Positions 22,564-35,000 of a stretch of DNA of 64,000 nucleotides are shown here, one piece after another (positions within the stretch are counted from its first letter, which is position 1; each line of letters starts with the position of its first letter). Origin of the DNA: Acanthochromis polyacanthus (lineage: Eukaryota; Chordata; Actinopteri; Pomacentridae); the NCBI RefSeq assembly GCF_021347895.1, contig NC_067120.1:14059361-14123360 (forward strand), given 5' to 3'. A program made the translations under genes and the position numbers. The notes under the pieces were generated by a model. The model made no database searches and was not told the origin of the DNA. It saw only the letters and a list, made by a program, of their open reading frames with translations.

Positions 22564-23020
22564 TCCCAGCACTGCAAACAGAAGCGATAAGATAACACAC
22601 CAGTGAGCTCATCCACATAATTCAGCCATGTGTTTCCAGATCAATAAACATCTCATGTAAACAAATATGACAAGAGGCTGAGCACTGCAGCACCACTTGT
22701 GGAAAGGAGGCAGACAGAGACAGAGCAAAGTGCACAGAATCTATTAAGAACATGTTTTGCATTTTAGGTAACCGTGTTCAAATTTGCTTACATTAATCAT
22801 TCAGATATGATAAAGATTACTTCTCTAATAGCCAACATTTCTAAAAAGAGGGACAAAAGAAGGCATGCACACACTGTTATCGCTCACGTACTACTTGTAA
22901 GTCTAGTCATGCTGATTGTCACAGAAATGATGCGGAACATGTTGATTGTATCTTTAAGAAACATGAAATAATATTAGTTATGCCCACTTCCATACAAGAT
23001 TTATTGTGACCTTGACCTCT

Positions 23021-23055
23021 GCACATCAACAATAAACTGTTTATTGTTGATGTGC
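23021..23055. repeat. 35-base near-perfect palindrome
   Basis: GCACATCAACAATAAAC, one T, then its exact complement GTTTATTGTTGATGTGC. Five further bases pair outside it (CCTCT at 23016-23020 with AGAGG at 23060-23064) after a four-base slip. Confidence 0.95.
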
Positions 23056-23261
23056 ATTCAGAGGTAGAAGTGGACTAGGTCAGCTCCACCCATCAGAGCA
23101 CCATAACAGAAACGAAAGGCTGCACATGAAATCTGCGCAGTATCTCTTAACAAAACTAGACTGTTGCTTGCTTGTAATCATGTTAATTCAATTTAGTTAA
23201 TGTACGTGACTTTATTATAATTTTTGCAATGTCTTATATTCTTTTTAATGCTTTATCTGCA

Positions 23262-23350
23262 CCTCACTGTAATGCTCTTAATGTTTTATGTAAAGCACTT
23301 TAAATTGTCTTGGACATGACGGGTGCTATACAAATAAACTTGCCTTGCCT
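23262..23350 (+). repeat. LINE (L2/CR1-type) 3' tail
   Basis: The phrase GTAAAGCACTTTAAATTGTC followed by GGTGCTATACAAATAAACTT is the typical 3' end of fish L2-like LINEs (TGTGAAGCACTTTG...GTGCTATATAAATAAA). Confidence 0.75.
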
Positions 23351-25159
23351 AATGATTTTTACCTTGGTTTATTTATGTATTTCCAAACTTACATCTTTAA
23401 GATGAGTTGTTTTATCCAATTCTCAACTCAAAATGCAAAGATATTCAGCATTACTGTCATGTGTGACAACAACAAGCTTCAAATGCTTTTATCTGAGAAA
23501 CTAAAGACAGCCAACATTAGGCTTTTTTCAGTGTCACAGTTGATGCCAACCAGTTGTCAGTCAGCCAACGGATCAGTTAATCAACTCATTGCTATAGCTC
23601 TCGATAAGTGGATAAAGAAACTGCTGTGTTGTGTCAAACTGTTTAATCCCATTAATGGTTCCCCTAATCTTTGCTTTTTCATTACTGATTATTCTTCAGA
23701 TTTTGTACAAGTGAACTGCTTGGTCTTGAAAACAAAACAAACAAACAAACAAAAAAAACAGTGACAGATGCCCCTCATTATATCATAAAGACCAAAAGGG
23801 TACTGTGAAATTGCTTGTTTTTTCCTCCCCATGTTTTAAATCCACCAAATATTAATTTAGTTTATTCAAAGTAAAAGCATCACATTCTCACATGTAAGAA
23901 TAAACTACCATTAAACGTGTGACTTTTGATGCATGTTTTCATAGTGCAGTCCTTCCCCTACTCTTCTTCTCTTTCTCTGAGGAGGAGACAGTTTTTGTTC
24001 GGGATACAAAACCTTACATTACACCGTTTTGTAAATCAGGTCACTGGCTAAGTTTAGCTCATTTACTAATTTAGCAGTTAGATACTTTAGCTAGTGCGAA
24101 GTTACAGCCTCTTTTACTTAAATCAACAGTTAACGTTTATTGTAGCTTTAATACCCAACGTCAAGAGCAAAACGTGACACTTCATAACTAAAGTTCAGTG
24201 CAGATTTTTGTCTTGTCTTACTGTTTACTGACTGTATTTGGTTGGTTAGTAACGCTGTGCCTTTTAATTAGCACAGGAGTGTGTGAGGAAGCTATTGTTA
24301 ACAAAGCTAACGCTAGCAGAGCCACTACAAGTGAACATATCCGTCGTCCCGCAACGTTACTCATCACAAATACAACACTGTCGGACTACTGTAGCTTCCT
24401 GTTTGTGCTACGAATACACCACTGAGGCACCCGGATATATTTTACTTGACAGTCACTATTTTTTTTTTAATAATTAATTGCTCTTACCTTCAGTCCTGCT
24501 CAACTCATAACACTGCAGGAAGAGCTAATGTTAGCTTCAGGAACTGCTGCGTTCAGGTGCAGTAAAAGAAACACAACATTCCAGTTTGTGTAAACACAAA
24601 TGTGGCAGACGAATGAGCAAATAGAGAAGCGTGGGAGCCGTGTCAGCAGTTTAACATAAAGACAGAGCACACAGTAATATTTAGCAAAAAAATACACAGC
24701 ACACCATTAAGTGTTTGGTTTGGGGCTTTGAAATCGTAATTGTAACGTCGGCTCTGAAGCAGCATAAAAGAGAAATTTACGAGGATACAGGAAGGCAGCA
24801 TTCATAACACGTTACTGCTCTGATATTCAGAGAGTCATCTCATGTGCCACAGCAGAAACTAAATATCACTCATTGTCTTGATTCAGCAGCTGGTCAGAGC
24901 CATGGACATACTTTCCCAGACAGAGAGGCTCCATTGACTTGTCACAGGCATATCACAGTTTTAAGTATTCAAGGCAAAAATCAGTGTAGACCGGAGGGTC
25001 TGTCACCATATTGTAGATAGCTAAATCAGTATCCACATCATAATAAACTGAACTTTAAATGGGAAAGTCAAAAAAAAAAGCTCTTAGGATCTTCAATGTC
25101 TAATAAACCGCTGACTATTTTTAGAGCATTTTATGAAAAAAGGACCAGCAGCCATTTTC

Positions 25160-25445
25160 CACCAAACTTTCCATGTAGCCCGTTTACATGGGACCTGTTA
25201 TTCCTCTTTCATTCTGAATAAAAGTTGATTCCGCTTTAAAATGTCCTTGAAAACACTTAATTCCAAATTTAAAACCTCATTCCGAATAAGCTTCATTCCG
25301 AATAAGCTACCTGGTTTATTCCGATGTGAATTCCGAATAAACTAATTCCTGTGTATGTTCTATGCATGTATACAGTTAATTCCGCTTTAGTTAATTCCGG
25401 TCATTCTGCATATGCTTGGCTCCTCACATAGCGATGACGTAGCGT
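25160..25445. repeat. Repeat with recurrent ATTCCGAATAA units
   Basis: Opens with CCCGTTTACATGGG and then has several spaced ATTCCGAATAA / AATTCCG motifs. This style is common at the ends of fish DNA transposons, but I found no matching far end and cannot assign a family. Confidence 0.4.
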
Positions 25446-25552
25446 CCTACACGTTCTGCGACCTTTGTCCAGTTACTGTTTCAAAACGACAATAAAACGC
25501 AGTGCTCAGAGAAGATCAGCTGAAGAGAAAAGCATGAAGTGAATTTTCTTAC

Positions 25553-25783
25553 CTTCATGGTGATAGTCGATCTGGCCAACTTCAGGTGTTTCTTTGGATG
25601 TTTTGTGGCTTCTTCGGCAAGGTGAGCTTCGTGAATCTGATGAGGTCCTTCTTCTGCCAGGTGTCCAAAGTCTTCCAAGTTGTCTGAGTTTCCAAATAGC
25701 TAGCTTTCCAGCGGGCTTGCAGATTTGCAAGGGTATGTCCAAATGCAAAAAGGGAATGTCTGAAGGTCAGCAGGCCTTTTATA
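25553..25783 (-). promoter_or_regulatory. Orphan TATA promoter and candidate first exon
   Basis: On the minus strand a good TATA box (TATAAAAG, 25783-25776) is followed by ~200 bases containing no ATG until the very end, where ACCATGAAG is cut by a consensus donor GTAAGA at 25552. That is the layout of a TATA gene whose first exon ends just after the start codon. I found no matching second exon. Splicing to the parp16 acceptor at 22571 would put this ATG out of frame with PARP16. It may instead belong to a transposon adjoining the repeat at 25160-25445. Confidence 0.35.
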
Positions 25784-25799
25784 GGTGCGCGTCACCTTC

Positions 25800-26295
25800 T
25801 GTTGCCATGACTTAAATGATTTACGCGCTTGATCTGTTCTGATCCGGAGGTAAATCTACAATCCATATTGCCCATTTCTGTCTTTCGTTTTTCCACCTAT
25901 GTGCATGAGCTTCCATCACCTGTCAGAAATAGCCTCAAAGCTACCTGAACCTTTTCTGACAAGATCAGCCCCTGATTGAAGCATCTCAGTGGGAACAAAC
26001 AACCTGAAAAGCAAATTATTGGACTAAAATCATCTTCTAGTCCTTCTAATAACACAGTTCCAGCAGTGCTGCATAATTTTATGGCCATTTACCTTAATAG
26101 AAAAGTCTCCTGACAGCTCTGATGGAACTCAGGATTCACCCACAAAAGATTTAATACAAATCATTGAACCTAGAATCTGTGTGGAACAGAGATTGAATAT
26201 TATTGATCTTCACATCTTAATGAAGGCACCGCTGCTGTGCCAACCTCGTGTGTAAATGCGCAGAGAAGCAGTGATGCTGCGGGATGCTGCAGGTT
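25800..26295. other. Intergenic, nothing recognised
   Basis: Unique-looking sequence with no supportable exon between the orphan promoter and the next MITE. Confidence 0.4.
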
Positions 26296-26303
26296 TTTAT
26301 TAA

Positions 26304-26637
26304 TCCTCGTGTCGTCCTGCGGGTCAAATTGACTCGTTTTACAGTTTGGAAGTGTGATTTCAAAATGTATTTTCACAGTGAAACTTCTGATTTCCACGTT
26401 TTTAACATTTCTAGGCAATTTCTGAAAATATTTTGGTGGAAAAATTGCTTCTTTAGAACATTGACAAAAAAAAATCAACCAAAATCCATGCAGTGAATTT
26501 CGGGGAATTTTGGTTGATTTTTTGAGAATGCTTTACTGATATATATGTAATCACTGAAGATATTTTTAGGATTCTTGTTGGAAGATTTTTATTCATTTTT
26601 AAAAAAATATTTACACGGATTCTCTTGCCAAATTTGG
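26304..26637. mobile_element. piggyBac-like MITE, right end lost
   Basis: Left end TCCTCGTGTCGTCCTGCGGG abuts TTAA (26300-26303). The interior matches the copies at 8145-8611 and 13284 (GTGAAACTTCTGATTTCCAC, TATATGTAATCACTGAAG). It breaks off at a GT/TA microsatellite without a right terminus. Confidence 0.8.
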
Positions 26638-26662
26638 GGTGTGTGTGTGTATATATATATAT
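26638..26662. repeat. (GT)n(AT)n microsatellite
   Basis: GTGTGTGTGTGT followed by ATATATATATAT at the broken end of the MITE. Confidence 0.9.
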
Positions 26663-26954
26663 AATAGAACATTTTAAATAAATATACATGAAATATATAC
26701 TGATGATTTTTTACAGATTCTTTCATGTGTAGAAATTCAGATATCCACAGATTCCCCTGAATGTGCAAAATATTGACATTGCACAAGGCTATTCTGCAAG
26801 TGAGAGATTATTTGTGAATGTGTAATATTCTATGTAGTCTTTACATGTACGTAAATGTATGTGATTTGGGTGGGATCAGTATCTGTGCCATACTCACAGA
26901 CAGCCAATCAGATGAATTTGTGGATTTCTGTTTTCAGCACTGTGGACCATAGAC

Positions 26955-27752
26955 ATATACACTCAACAAAAATAGAAATGCAACACTTTTGTTTCTGCTC
27001 CCATTTTTTAATGACATGAACTCAAAGATCTAAAAGTTTTTCCACATACACAATATCACCATTTCTCTCAAATATTGTTGACAAGTCTGTCAAAATGTGT
27101 GACAGTGAGCACTTCTTTGCTGAGATAATCCATCCCACCTCACAGGTGTGCCATATCAAGATGCTGATTAGACACCATGATTAGTACACAGGTGTGCCTT
27201 AGACTGCCCACAATGAAAGGCCACTCTGAAATGTGCAGTTTTATGTCACAGCACAATGCCACAGATGTGGCAAGACTTGAGGGAGCGTGCAATTGGCATG
27301 CTGACAGCAGGAATGTCAACCAGAGCTGTTGCTCGTGTATTGAATGTTCATTTCTCTACCGTAAGCCGTCTCCAAAGGTATTTCAGAGAATTTGGCAGTA
27401 CATCCAAGTAGCCTCACAACCGCAGACCACGTGTAACCACACCAGCCCAGGACCTCCACATCCAGCATGTTCACCTCCAACTTAGATCGTCTGAGACCAG
27501 CCAATTGGACAGCTGCTGAAACAATTGAATTGCATAACCAAAGAATTTCTGCACAAACTGTCAGACATCGTCTCAGGGAAGCTCATCTTCATGCTCGTCG
27601 TCCTCATCGGGGTCTCGACCTGACTCCAGTTCCATTTGAGAGAAATGGTGATATTGTGAATCTGGAAAAAGTTTTAGATCTTTGAGTTCATCTCATAAAA
27701 AATGGGAGCAAAAACAAAAGCGTTGCGTTTATATTTTTGTTGAGTGTATATG
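26955..27752 (+). mobile_element. Internally deleted Tc1/mariner element
   Basis: Ends TATACACTCAACAAAAATA and its complement define the element. The plus strand keeps the transposase DNA-binding part (WQDLRERAIGMLTAG, VARVLNVHFSTVSRLQRYF) but has an in-frame TAG after FGSTSK (about 27410) and no DDE catalytic region: sequence jumps to the right terminus near 27635. Non-coding now. It lies 200-1000 bases upstream of the scamp5 first exon. Confidence 0.85.
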
Positions 27753-27779
27753 TCTATGCTGTGGACAGCATCTAGGAGG

Positions 27780-28100
27780 AGGCGGTGCTTGTTCAAATAT
27801 TCCTGCTTTCTGATTGGTCGGTTCAGGCCGGCAACAAATTCCGTCGCTCTTCGGTTCTGTTCGGGCGGGTTCGGACAGGTTCGTCCCAGAGGAGGGAGGG
27901 ATGTGCGTAAAGAAAAGACCTTACGTCACGTGACCGCCTCTTACTCCCAAAGCCATCATTTGCGGAATAATAACGCCACAGATCTGTGTGAACGGCGCCG
28001 GACCAGGCCGCTTCCGCCGCGTTTCAGTGCAGATTAAACCATAGGATGCTATTTAAACGACCGGAGGGATTCTAGCGACGTTCTCGGACTAACACGGGAG
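27780..28100 (+). promoter_or_regulatory. scamp5: CpG-rich promoter and non-coding exon 1 of scamp5
   Basis: CpG-dense block with adjacent CRE-like TACGTCA and E-box CACGTG (27922-27932). A donor GTAAGG begins at 28101, so the non-coding first exon ends at 28100; the next exon starts at 28943. A CRE/E-box promoter suits a neuronal gene, which is inference. Confidence 0.6.
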
Positions 28101-29018
28101 GTAAGGCGGCTTTAATCACTGTTTTCTCATTCATTACACTCCAGCCCGGGGGGAAGGAGGAGGGAAATGAACGCACCAAAATTTATCTGGCTTCGGAAAA
28201 AACCTCGAAATCTGTAGCAGGAGAGTTTGCTTATTGCGAGGAGTTCGGTGCTCGACCTGCTGGGTGTCCGGACAGAGAAGAAGCAGCGATGCACCGTGTC
28301 GCACAGGCTGAAGGACGCCTCTCCATCGCCTGTGATCACGATGCACTGTGTCCTTCTGCAGCATCACTGCCATCCGCTCACAGAAATGCACATTTAAGTC
28401 AGTCTGACCATCAGAATGCATAAAATCAACCACGACCAGGCCGTTTTTGAAGCTACAGATTGCTTTATTTATGCCAGAATGATGCCCTTCATACATCCAC
28501 CACGATGTGCTCTGCAAATGTGGTGGACAAACACAGCCAGATCCTCTGGAAGGTGTTTGATTGTAGCCTTATGGCAGTGATAAGCGGTTAAACAAACATC
28601 TTTAATAAATACAGCCCAGTGTGAGTACACAATAGGCCTGTAACACGCCTATTTAGCGCCCATAGGATGATGCCACATAATAGGGAAGGCGACAAGGCCG
28701 CGCTGTTTCCCACATCAGCGCGCATTACACAGCTGTAATGTGTGCTTAAGAAAATAGGATCGTGTCTGTAGATTTGATTTTGGGAAGGCCTTTGTGGCAC
28801 CTTTAAATCATATCAGGATGGAAAGTCTTTTTATTGAAGTGCTCCTCAGGAAGGCCTATGGAGGGTTGTGGCCTGTTGCTTACAAGGAGTGTTTGTGTTA
28901 GGAGTGATGTTGCACTTAATAAGACTGATGTGTTCTTTGCAGTTTGGTTTTCAAGGCGACTGAGATTGAAGTCTGTGTGTCTGTTTGCAAGTGGAGAATA
29001 AAACACTGAGCGGTAATC

Positions 29019-32000
29019 ATGGCAGGTGAGCTTCACTTTCCTTCTCATGCAACTAATGCAAAGTCAGCCCATTTACAAGAGCTGAATCCGTCATGCAGCT
29101 GTCTCAGTTTGGTTCCTTCAAGAGTTTGATGTGTGTCTTTGCATCCTAGAAAACAACTTCCCTCCCCTGCCTCGGTTCATCCCCCTCAAGCCGTGTTTTT
29201 ACCAAGACTTCAATGAGATCCCAGACCAGCGGCGGACCATGTGCAAGAGGCTCTACTACCTCTGGATCTGTGAGTGTCTCTGCTGAGAAAACTTGTGTAT
29301 CGCAGAACAGTTAAGCTCTCCACTCCTCCTTATGCCATGTCGTTTTGTTTTACCCTAAATATTATGAGATTCAAACCCCACAGGCGCTCCGGTACAGCTG
29401 GGCAACCGGACTGACCGGTCTGATTGCATGGCACGGAGCTCAATTATTGCTCGTTTCTATTTTCTTGTGCATATTTTTTTACTGTGAAGTATATTTGGGT
29501 AGAACATTTTGTAATTTGCTTTGACTAACAAAACAATCAGGCTGATGTTAATCAAGCTGATTGGCAGAAAATTATGCAATTATTTGATTATTGATTCAGA
29601 AGTCCAGATGTTTTTCAAGCAAAATTCAAAATAGTCTGCAAATCAAAGCATTTGAAAACATCTTAGACTCCAGGAAACTGTGATGCCTGTGTTTTTAACA
29701 TTTTTTACAATCATATACTATAACATACTACTAATATTATGATGTATAGAGTAGAAATAATCGTTAGTTTATTTCCAAGTTGTTAAAGTAGATGTTAGTA
29801 ACGTGTCAAAATGTTTTTTTCTCATGAGCATCATGGTATGTTTTTCATTATCACATAGGTTCTGCCATTTGAACACAAGAATGTAAGTCTGGTGAAGAAG
29901 TTGTTTAGTCTAAACACAATGTTTAGAACTTGTAGAGTATAGATTGCGTGCAGTGTGTGTTAAACAAACCGTAGCTCCAGTCGGCTTCATATAATATTGT
30001 AGCTATAATGTAGAAATAAAAACATGGTATACAGTAGGGATTCATAGTGACTAAATCCTGCTGCTTTATGAGTAATGCAGTCTGTGGGATATGTGCCACA
30101 GAGGTTTTCATCTTCCGTCTTTCATCCTTTGGTCATCCTTTGCCCCTTCTCTGTGACAGTGAATACTGCCACACTAGCCGTAAATCTGATTGGCTGCCTG
30201 GCATGGATGTGTGGAGGCGGCGGAGCGACCAACTTTGGCATGGCCATCCTGTGGCTCATCCTCTTTACCCCTTGTTCCTACGTGTGCTGGTTCAGGCCCA
30301 TCTACAAGGCCTTCAAGTAAGCAGGTTCCCCCCGAGCAAACAGAACAAATCTTTATCTGCTGAATCAGATCATTTCTGATACCGATTGTTTTTCTCCGTG
30401 CAGGACTGACAGCTCCTTCAACTTCATGGCTTTCTTCTTCGTCTTCATGGCCCAGGTGGTGATCAGTATTATCCAGACCGTTGGTATTCCAGGCTGGGGA
30501 GTGTGGTAAGAGCTTCCAGTTGCTGATTAAATATAATGTGCGCTACCGTTCAAAAGTTTGGGGTCATCCAGGCAATTTAATGTTTTCCATGAAAATTCAC
30601 TTGTATTCATGTGCTAACATAATTGCACAAGGGTTTTCTAATCATCAGTTAGCCTTTCAGCACCATTAGCTAACACAATGTAGCATTAGAAGACAGGAGT
30701 GATGGTTGCTGGAAATCTTCCTCTATATAGATATTCCAATAGAAAAATCCAGCTAGAATAGTAATTTACCACATTAACAATGTCTAGAAAGTATTTCCGA
30801 TTAATTTGGTGTTATCTTCTTTGAAACTGATTTTCTTTCAAAGATAAGGACATTTCTAAGTGATCCCAAAGTTTTAAATGGTAGTATACAATTTCATTTA
30901 GCAGACACTTTTATCCAAAGCAACATATATCTGAGAGTAGATACAAGGTAGGTAGGGGTCCTGCGGTCCTCAGTGGACAGCTGCACCTGGACCAGGATTT
31001 GAACCACCAACCTCCTGTGCTAAAGTCAGGTGTGCTAGTCACTGAGTTATCCACCTGCCAGTGTATGCAATATGTTTATTAATGGGTGAAAAATGGAAAG
31101 ATAAAGCTACCTAACATGTCTCAGTTAGACTGAATTGATGCCTGTTGGCAAAGGTTCACAGAGGTTTCATTGGAGCGCTGAACAGCCTTGTTCAAAAACA
31201 TCATATTCTCTCATTTGGTGTTTTAATGATGGTGAAGAGCTCAGTCTAAATTCCTCCATATGTGTTTAATTGGATTGTGATCTGATGAGTGTGAAGCCTA
31301 CAACTCACACATGCTAGCCTCTCCATTTGGTGTTTTTCTGCACTCATTTACATATCATAGTTTCAACATTTTTACCCACATGAATATATTTTTCTATCAC
31401 CTCAGTGTACTGTCGTGTACTACATCCAATATCAGCTCAATTCAGTATTATTTATACAGTAATCTCAAGGCACTTCACATAGAAGGATCAAGACCTTACA
31501 ATATTATATTATAGAGGGCACTATGGCAACAGAAAACACTCTCCTTTAGCCTGAAGAAACCTCCGGTAGAACCAGGCTCAGGCAGGGTGGCCATCTGCCT
31601 TGACAGGTTGTGATGAGGGGAAAGTGGAGTGAGAAGATATGAGCAGCGAGAAACGACAAGCAATATAAATATGTACAGGCAGGGTGGTGAGCTGAGCAAC
31701 CTCAGATCAGAAATATGCAGCTCCAGAGCAAAGGATGTTTGCAGAACTTCACAGGGAAATGGAAAACGGAGGGGAAAAAGCTCCAACTATGAAATATAAA
31801 AGAGATAATGACATGCAGTGGTGGCATATAAATGTATGGAGAGTGAAAGAGAGACGAGTGGAGGCAGCAGTAGTCGAGGCCTACAGATGCATAACTAAGA
31901 AACGGCTCAGGGTCACCTAAGCAGCTGTAATTATACTTTTTATCAAAAAGGAAAGTTTGAAGTTTAGTCTTTAAAGCAGAGAGGGCGTCTGCCGGCCAAA

Positions 32001-35000
32001 CCCAGACTGGGAGCTGATTCCACAGCAGAGTAACCTGATAGGTGAAAGCTCTGCCTCTCATTCTGCTTTTGGAAACTCCAGGAGGAACCACAAGTAAACC
32101 TGCAGCACTCCAACTGGATAATGATGTGCTACGAGGTCTTTAAGATAAGGTAGAGGTTGGTTGTTAAGAGCTTTGGGAAGGACTTTATATTCTATTCTGA
32201 ATCTTACAGGGAGCCAAAGAAAAGAAACTAATGTGGGAGAAATATAATCTCTGTTCATAATTCCCTTCAGCACTCTCACTGCAGCAACCTCTATATAATT
32301 TATACATACTGGAGTGAAATAATAATATAAAAGCCACATATCCAGAATAGGTTTTTGCCTTAAGTATTTTATATCATTTTAAAAATAATCAATAGAGTAA
32401 ATTACAGATTTTTTTTTTTTATTTTTGAAAGTTTATTCTGAACATTTCAAGATAAAAAGAAAACAGCAAAAGAAAATGAAAAATTTGCTCAAAAAGGAGT
32501 GGGAAGAAGCTTATCTAATTCCACCCCTTCTCCTTACACACATGACTTTAAATCTATCCTTCCTGCTTCTCCAAAATACTATCATTTACAAACAATAAAA
32601 ATAGTAATAACAATAATAATACTGAACATGATTTATAATAAATATACACCAATATGTCCATTTACATTTATACAAAAAGATGTAACAATAGCAAAATGCA
32701 ACAGAAAGAAAAGGCTCAACTAATAATACACATAAATGAATAAAGGCTGTGTAATGTGATGGAAGTCGTAGTTTTGGTTCTCTGGCTTGTGACTTTATTG
32801 TTTTGGTTCACTCTTACTAAGAATCAGTCACATCAAACAAGTATAGGCCAGCGACGCAGAGTTACAAGAGGATACAGAAGAGAGAGTATTGGACTCATCA
32901 GATGGACACTAACACAACTCAAAATCAAAAAACAGGCAAATGTTTGCCAACAACATGAACTCTATGGTATGATGATGTGCCAAAGTTTCCAAAAAAGTCA
33001 GTTACAAATATAAGCTATACAGTGAAAGTAATGTTCGTTAGAAGGGCAAGGTGCTGTTAGACACTTTATTGTATCATATCTCTTGAACTCTTCTGTTGTT
33101 CCCCTCAGTGGCTGGCTGGCTACCATCACCTTCTTCAGCACCAACATCGGCTCAGCTGTGGTCATGCTGATTCCCACCGTCATGTTCACTGCGGTGGCTG
33201 TGCTCTCCTTCATCGCCCTCACAAAGGTGACCCAGAAATTTCTACCTCTGTTGATTTCTCAGCTTCTTCTTTCTCGATCTGTGGTGTATTTCATGTTACT
33301 GTAATCTAGATATAGTGATAGAAAACATTTCTGACATCACATCAACATATCAAAAAAACAGATGGAGCTGAACTGGTAATTGAGAGAATTACTTTATTGC
33401 AGTCTTTTCTTTTTGGAGCCAGGGTGGAACAGGGGATCAACACTTTAAACCTGATCAGAGCATATAATTAATCTGTACAGTATCAACGGTGTGTTAGCTA
33501 ACGGTCAGGATTCTTTGTACATATTATAAACATGCATAGGAAAAGCATTAAAGTTAAAAACATCAAGAAAATAAACACAGCCATGTCAGAATCCCTTCAC
33601 AGGTCTGTTAGTTCAATTAACCAAAATTTTTAAAGCAATTACAGTAAATCAAAAACAGATTAACTACAAACAGCAGAACTGTCCTATTATCCTGTGTGAG
33701 GGATAGACAGTGTTCTCCACCGACACTAAAGAACTAAATAACAACCATTATATTACCGCTGATTCCAAATATCGAGCAAGTAACTCGAGATCACCGGGAA
33801 ATGAACTAATTAAGTATTTTGAAAATAGTTACCACCACACTGATCAGTGTGAATTCAGCTAATGCCATCTAAATTACTTTAATAATGTAGTATTTAATGA
33901 GAGAAGTGAGATGCTTTTAGGCTGGGAGTATACTGGAGTCACATATTTGTGGAGCTAGCATCTAGCATTTCCAGTCATTTTTCATAGTCAGGCCAGATGG
34001 GGCCACTAAAAGTCTTAGGGTGGCAGACAGAAATCAAAAGCCATAATTCAATTTCAGGAATTCTATTTTGAAATAATCTAAGCTGCTAGTATGATACATA
34101 TGTTCTATATATTATTATCCCCCGCCTCCACGAAGTGGAAAAGGGGGATATAGGTTTGGCCTCCGTGCGTCCGTCCGAGATGAAGAGGACAGCTTTTCTC
34201 GGAAACTATTACAGCTAGGATTACAAAATTTAGAGTGTAGCTTCACACCAAGGACACCTTGATCGAAAATGAGACCTTTGCGATAATATTTAACAGAGTT
34301 ATGGCCCTTGATCACTATTTTGGATATGGACTCATAGACATCACATGTGGCGGGGGATATTGATGACCATGTCGTCTTGTTATTTCATACTTTACAGATA
34401 ATATTACTTATAAGCTGATGTGCATAGACTAATACTAGTACAGTTTGAATTTTGGAGAAGAGATGCTGGAGTGTATTTCAGGGGAAAGAGGCTCACCCAT
34501 AAGCGATGTCATTCATGATTTATTTATCATTTAAACACCAAAAATTTGTTCCATGTGTGATAATAATTTAACTACTAACCATTAGTTAAACTGCAGCAAC
34601 TCATAGTATGAAAAATGTGTTTTGTATTTACATTATTATTAGCAAGGTCCCATTCAGTAACACATTAATTACAATGTCATTGCTGCAAGTGAGTATTTTA
34701 GACTTTAGATCTTTCACGGTAAAACAGTTTCCAGGTGAGATGCAGCCCAGGATCCAGGACAGATTTAACTGTAGATAGAAACTGTGACTCTGTGTGTGAC
34801 AGCTCACCTGTTTGAAGTGAAGAAAAGCACTCAGCATCATTTACTGTTAGATGACTCTTTCTCCATGTTGGGGATGTTTTGTAATTCTAAGTAATTAATG
34901 AAGTTACTGCTGTAATGTCACATGCATAAAGGCGTGCAACTCTCTCTCTTTGGAGACGTTTCCATGGATGATGCTGCAGGTATTTAATTAACTCAGAGGA

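Larger units (their letters stand above)
22575..25500. other. Upstream region of parp16; no coding gene seen
   Basis: Should contain the non-coding first exon and promoter of parp16, perhaps near 24.2-24.5 kb where the sequence is somewhat richer in CpG, but I cannot place them. A LINE-type tail and a long palindrome are listed separately. Confidence 0.4.

Noticed and set aside
22561..22572. Upstream GTG start for PARP16
   Set aside because: A splice acceptor at 22572-22574 precedes it; the ATG at 22563 matches the family N-terminus.
23345..23764. 139-codon plus-strand frame
   Set aside because: Starts in a LINE tail and ends in an AAAC repeat; residues look random.
25553..25750. Coding frames reading through the candidate first exon at 25.6 kb
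   Set aside because: They have no ATG before the one at the donor, so the segment is better seen as 5' UTR.
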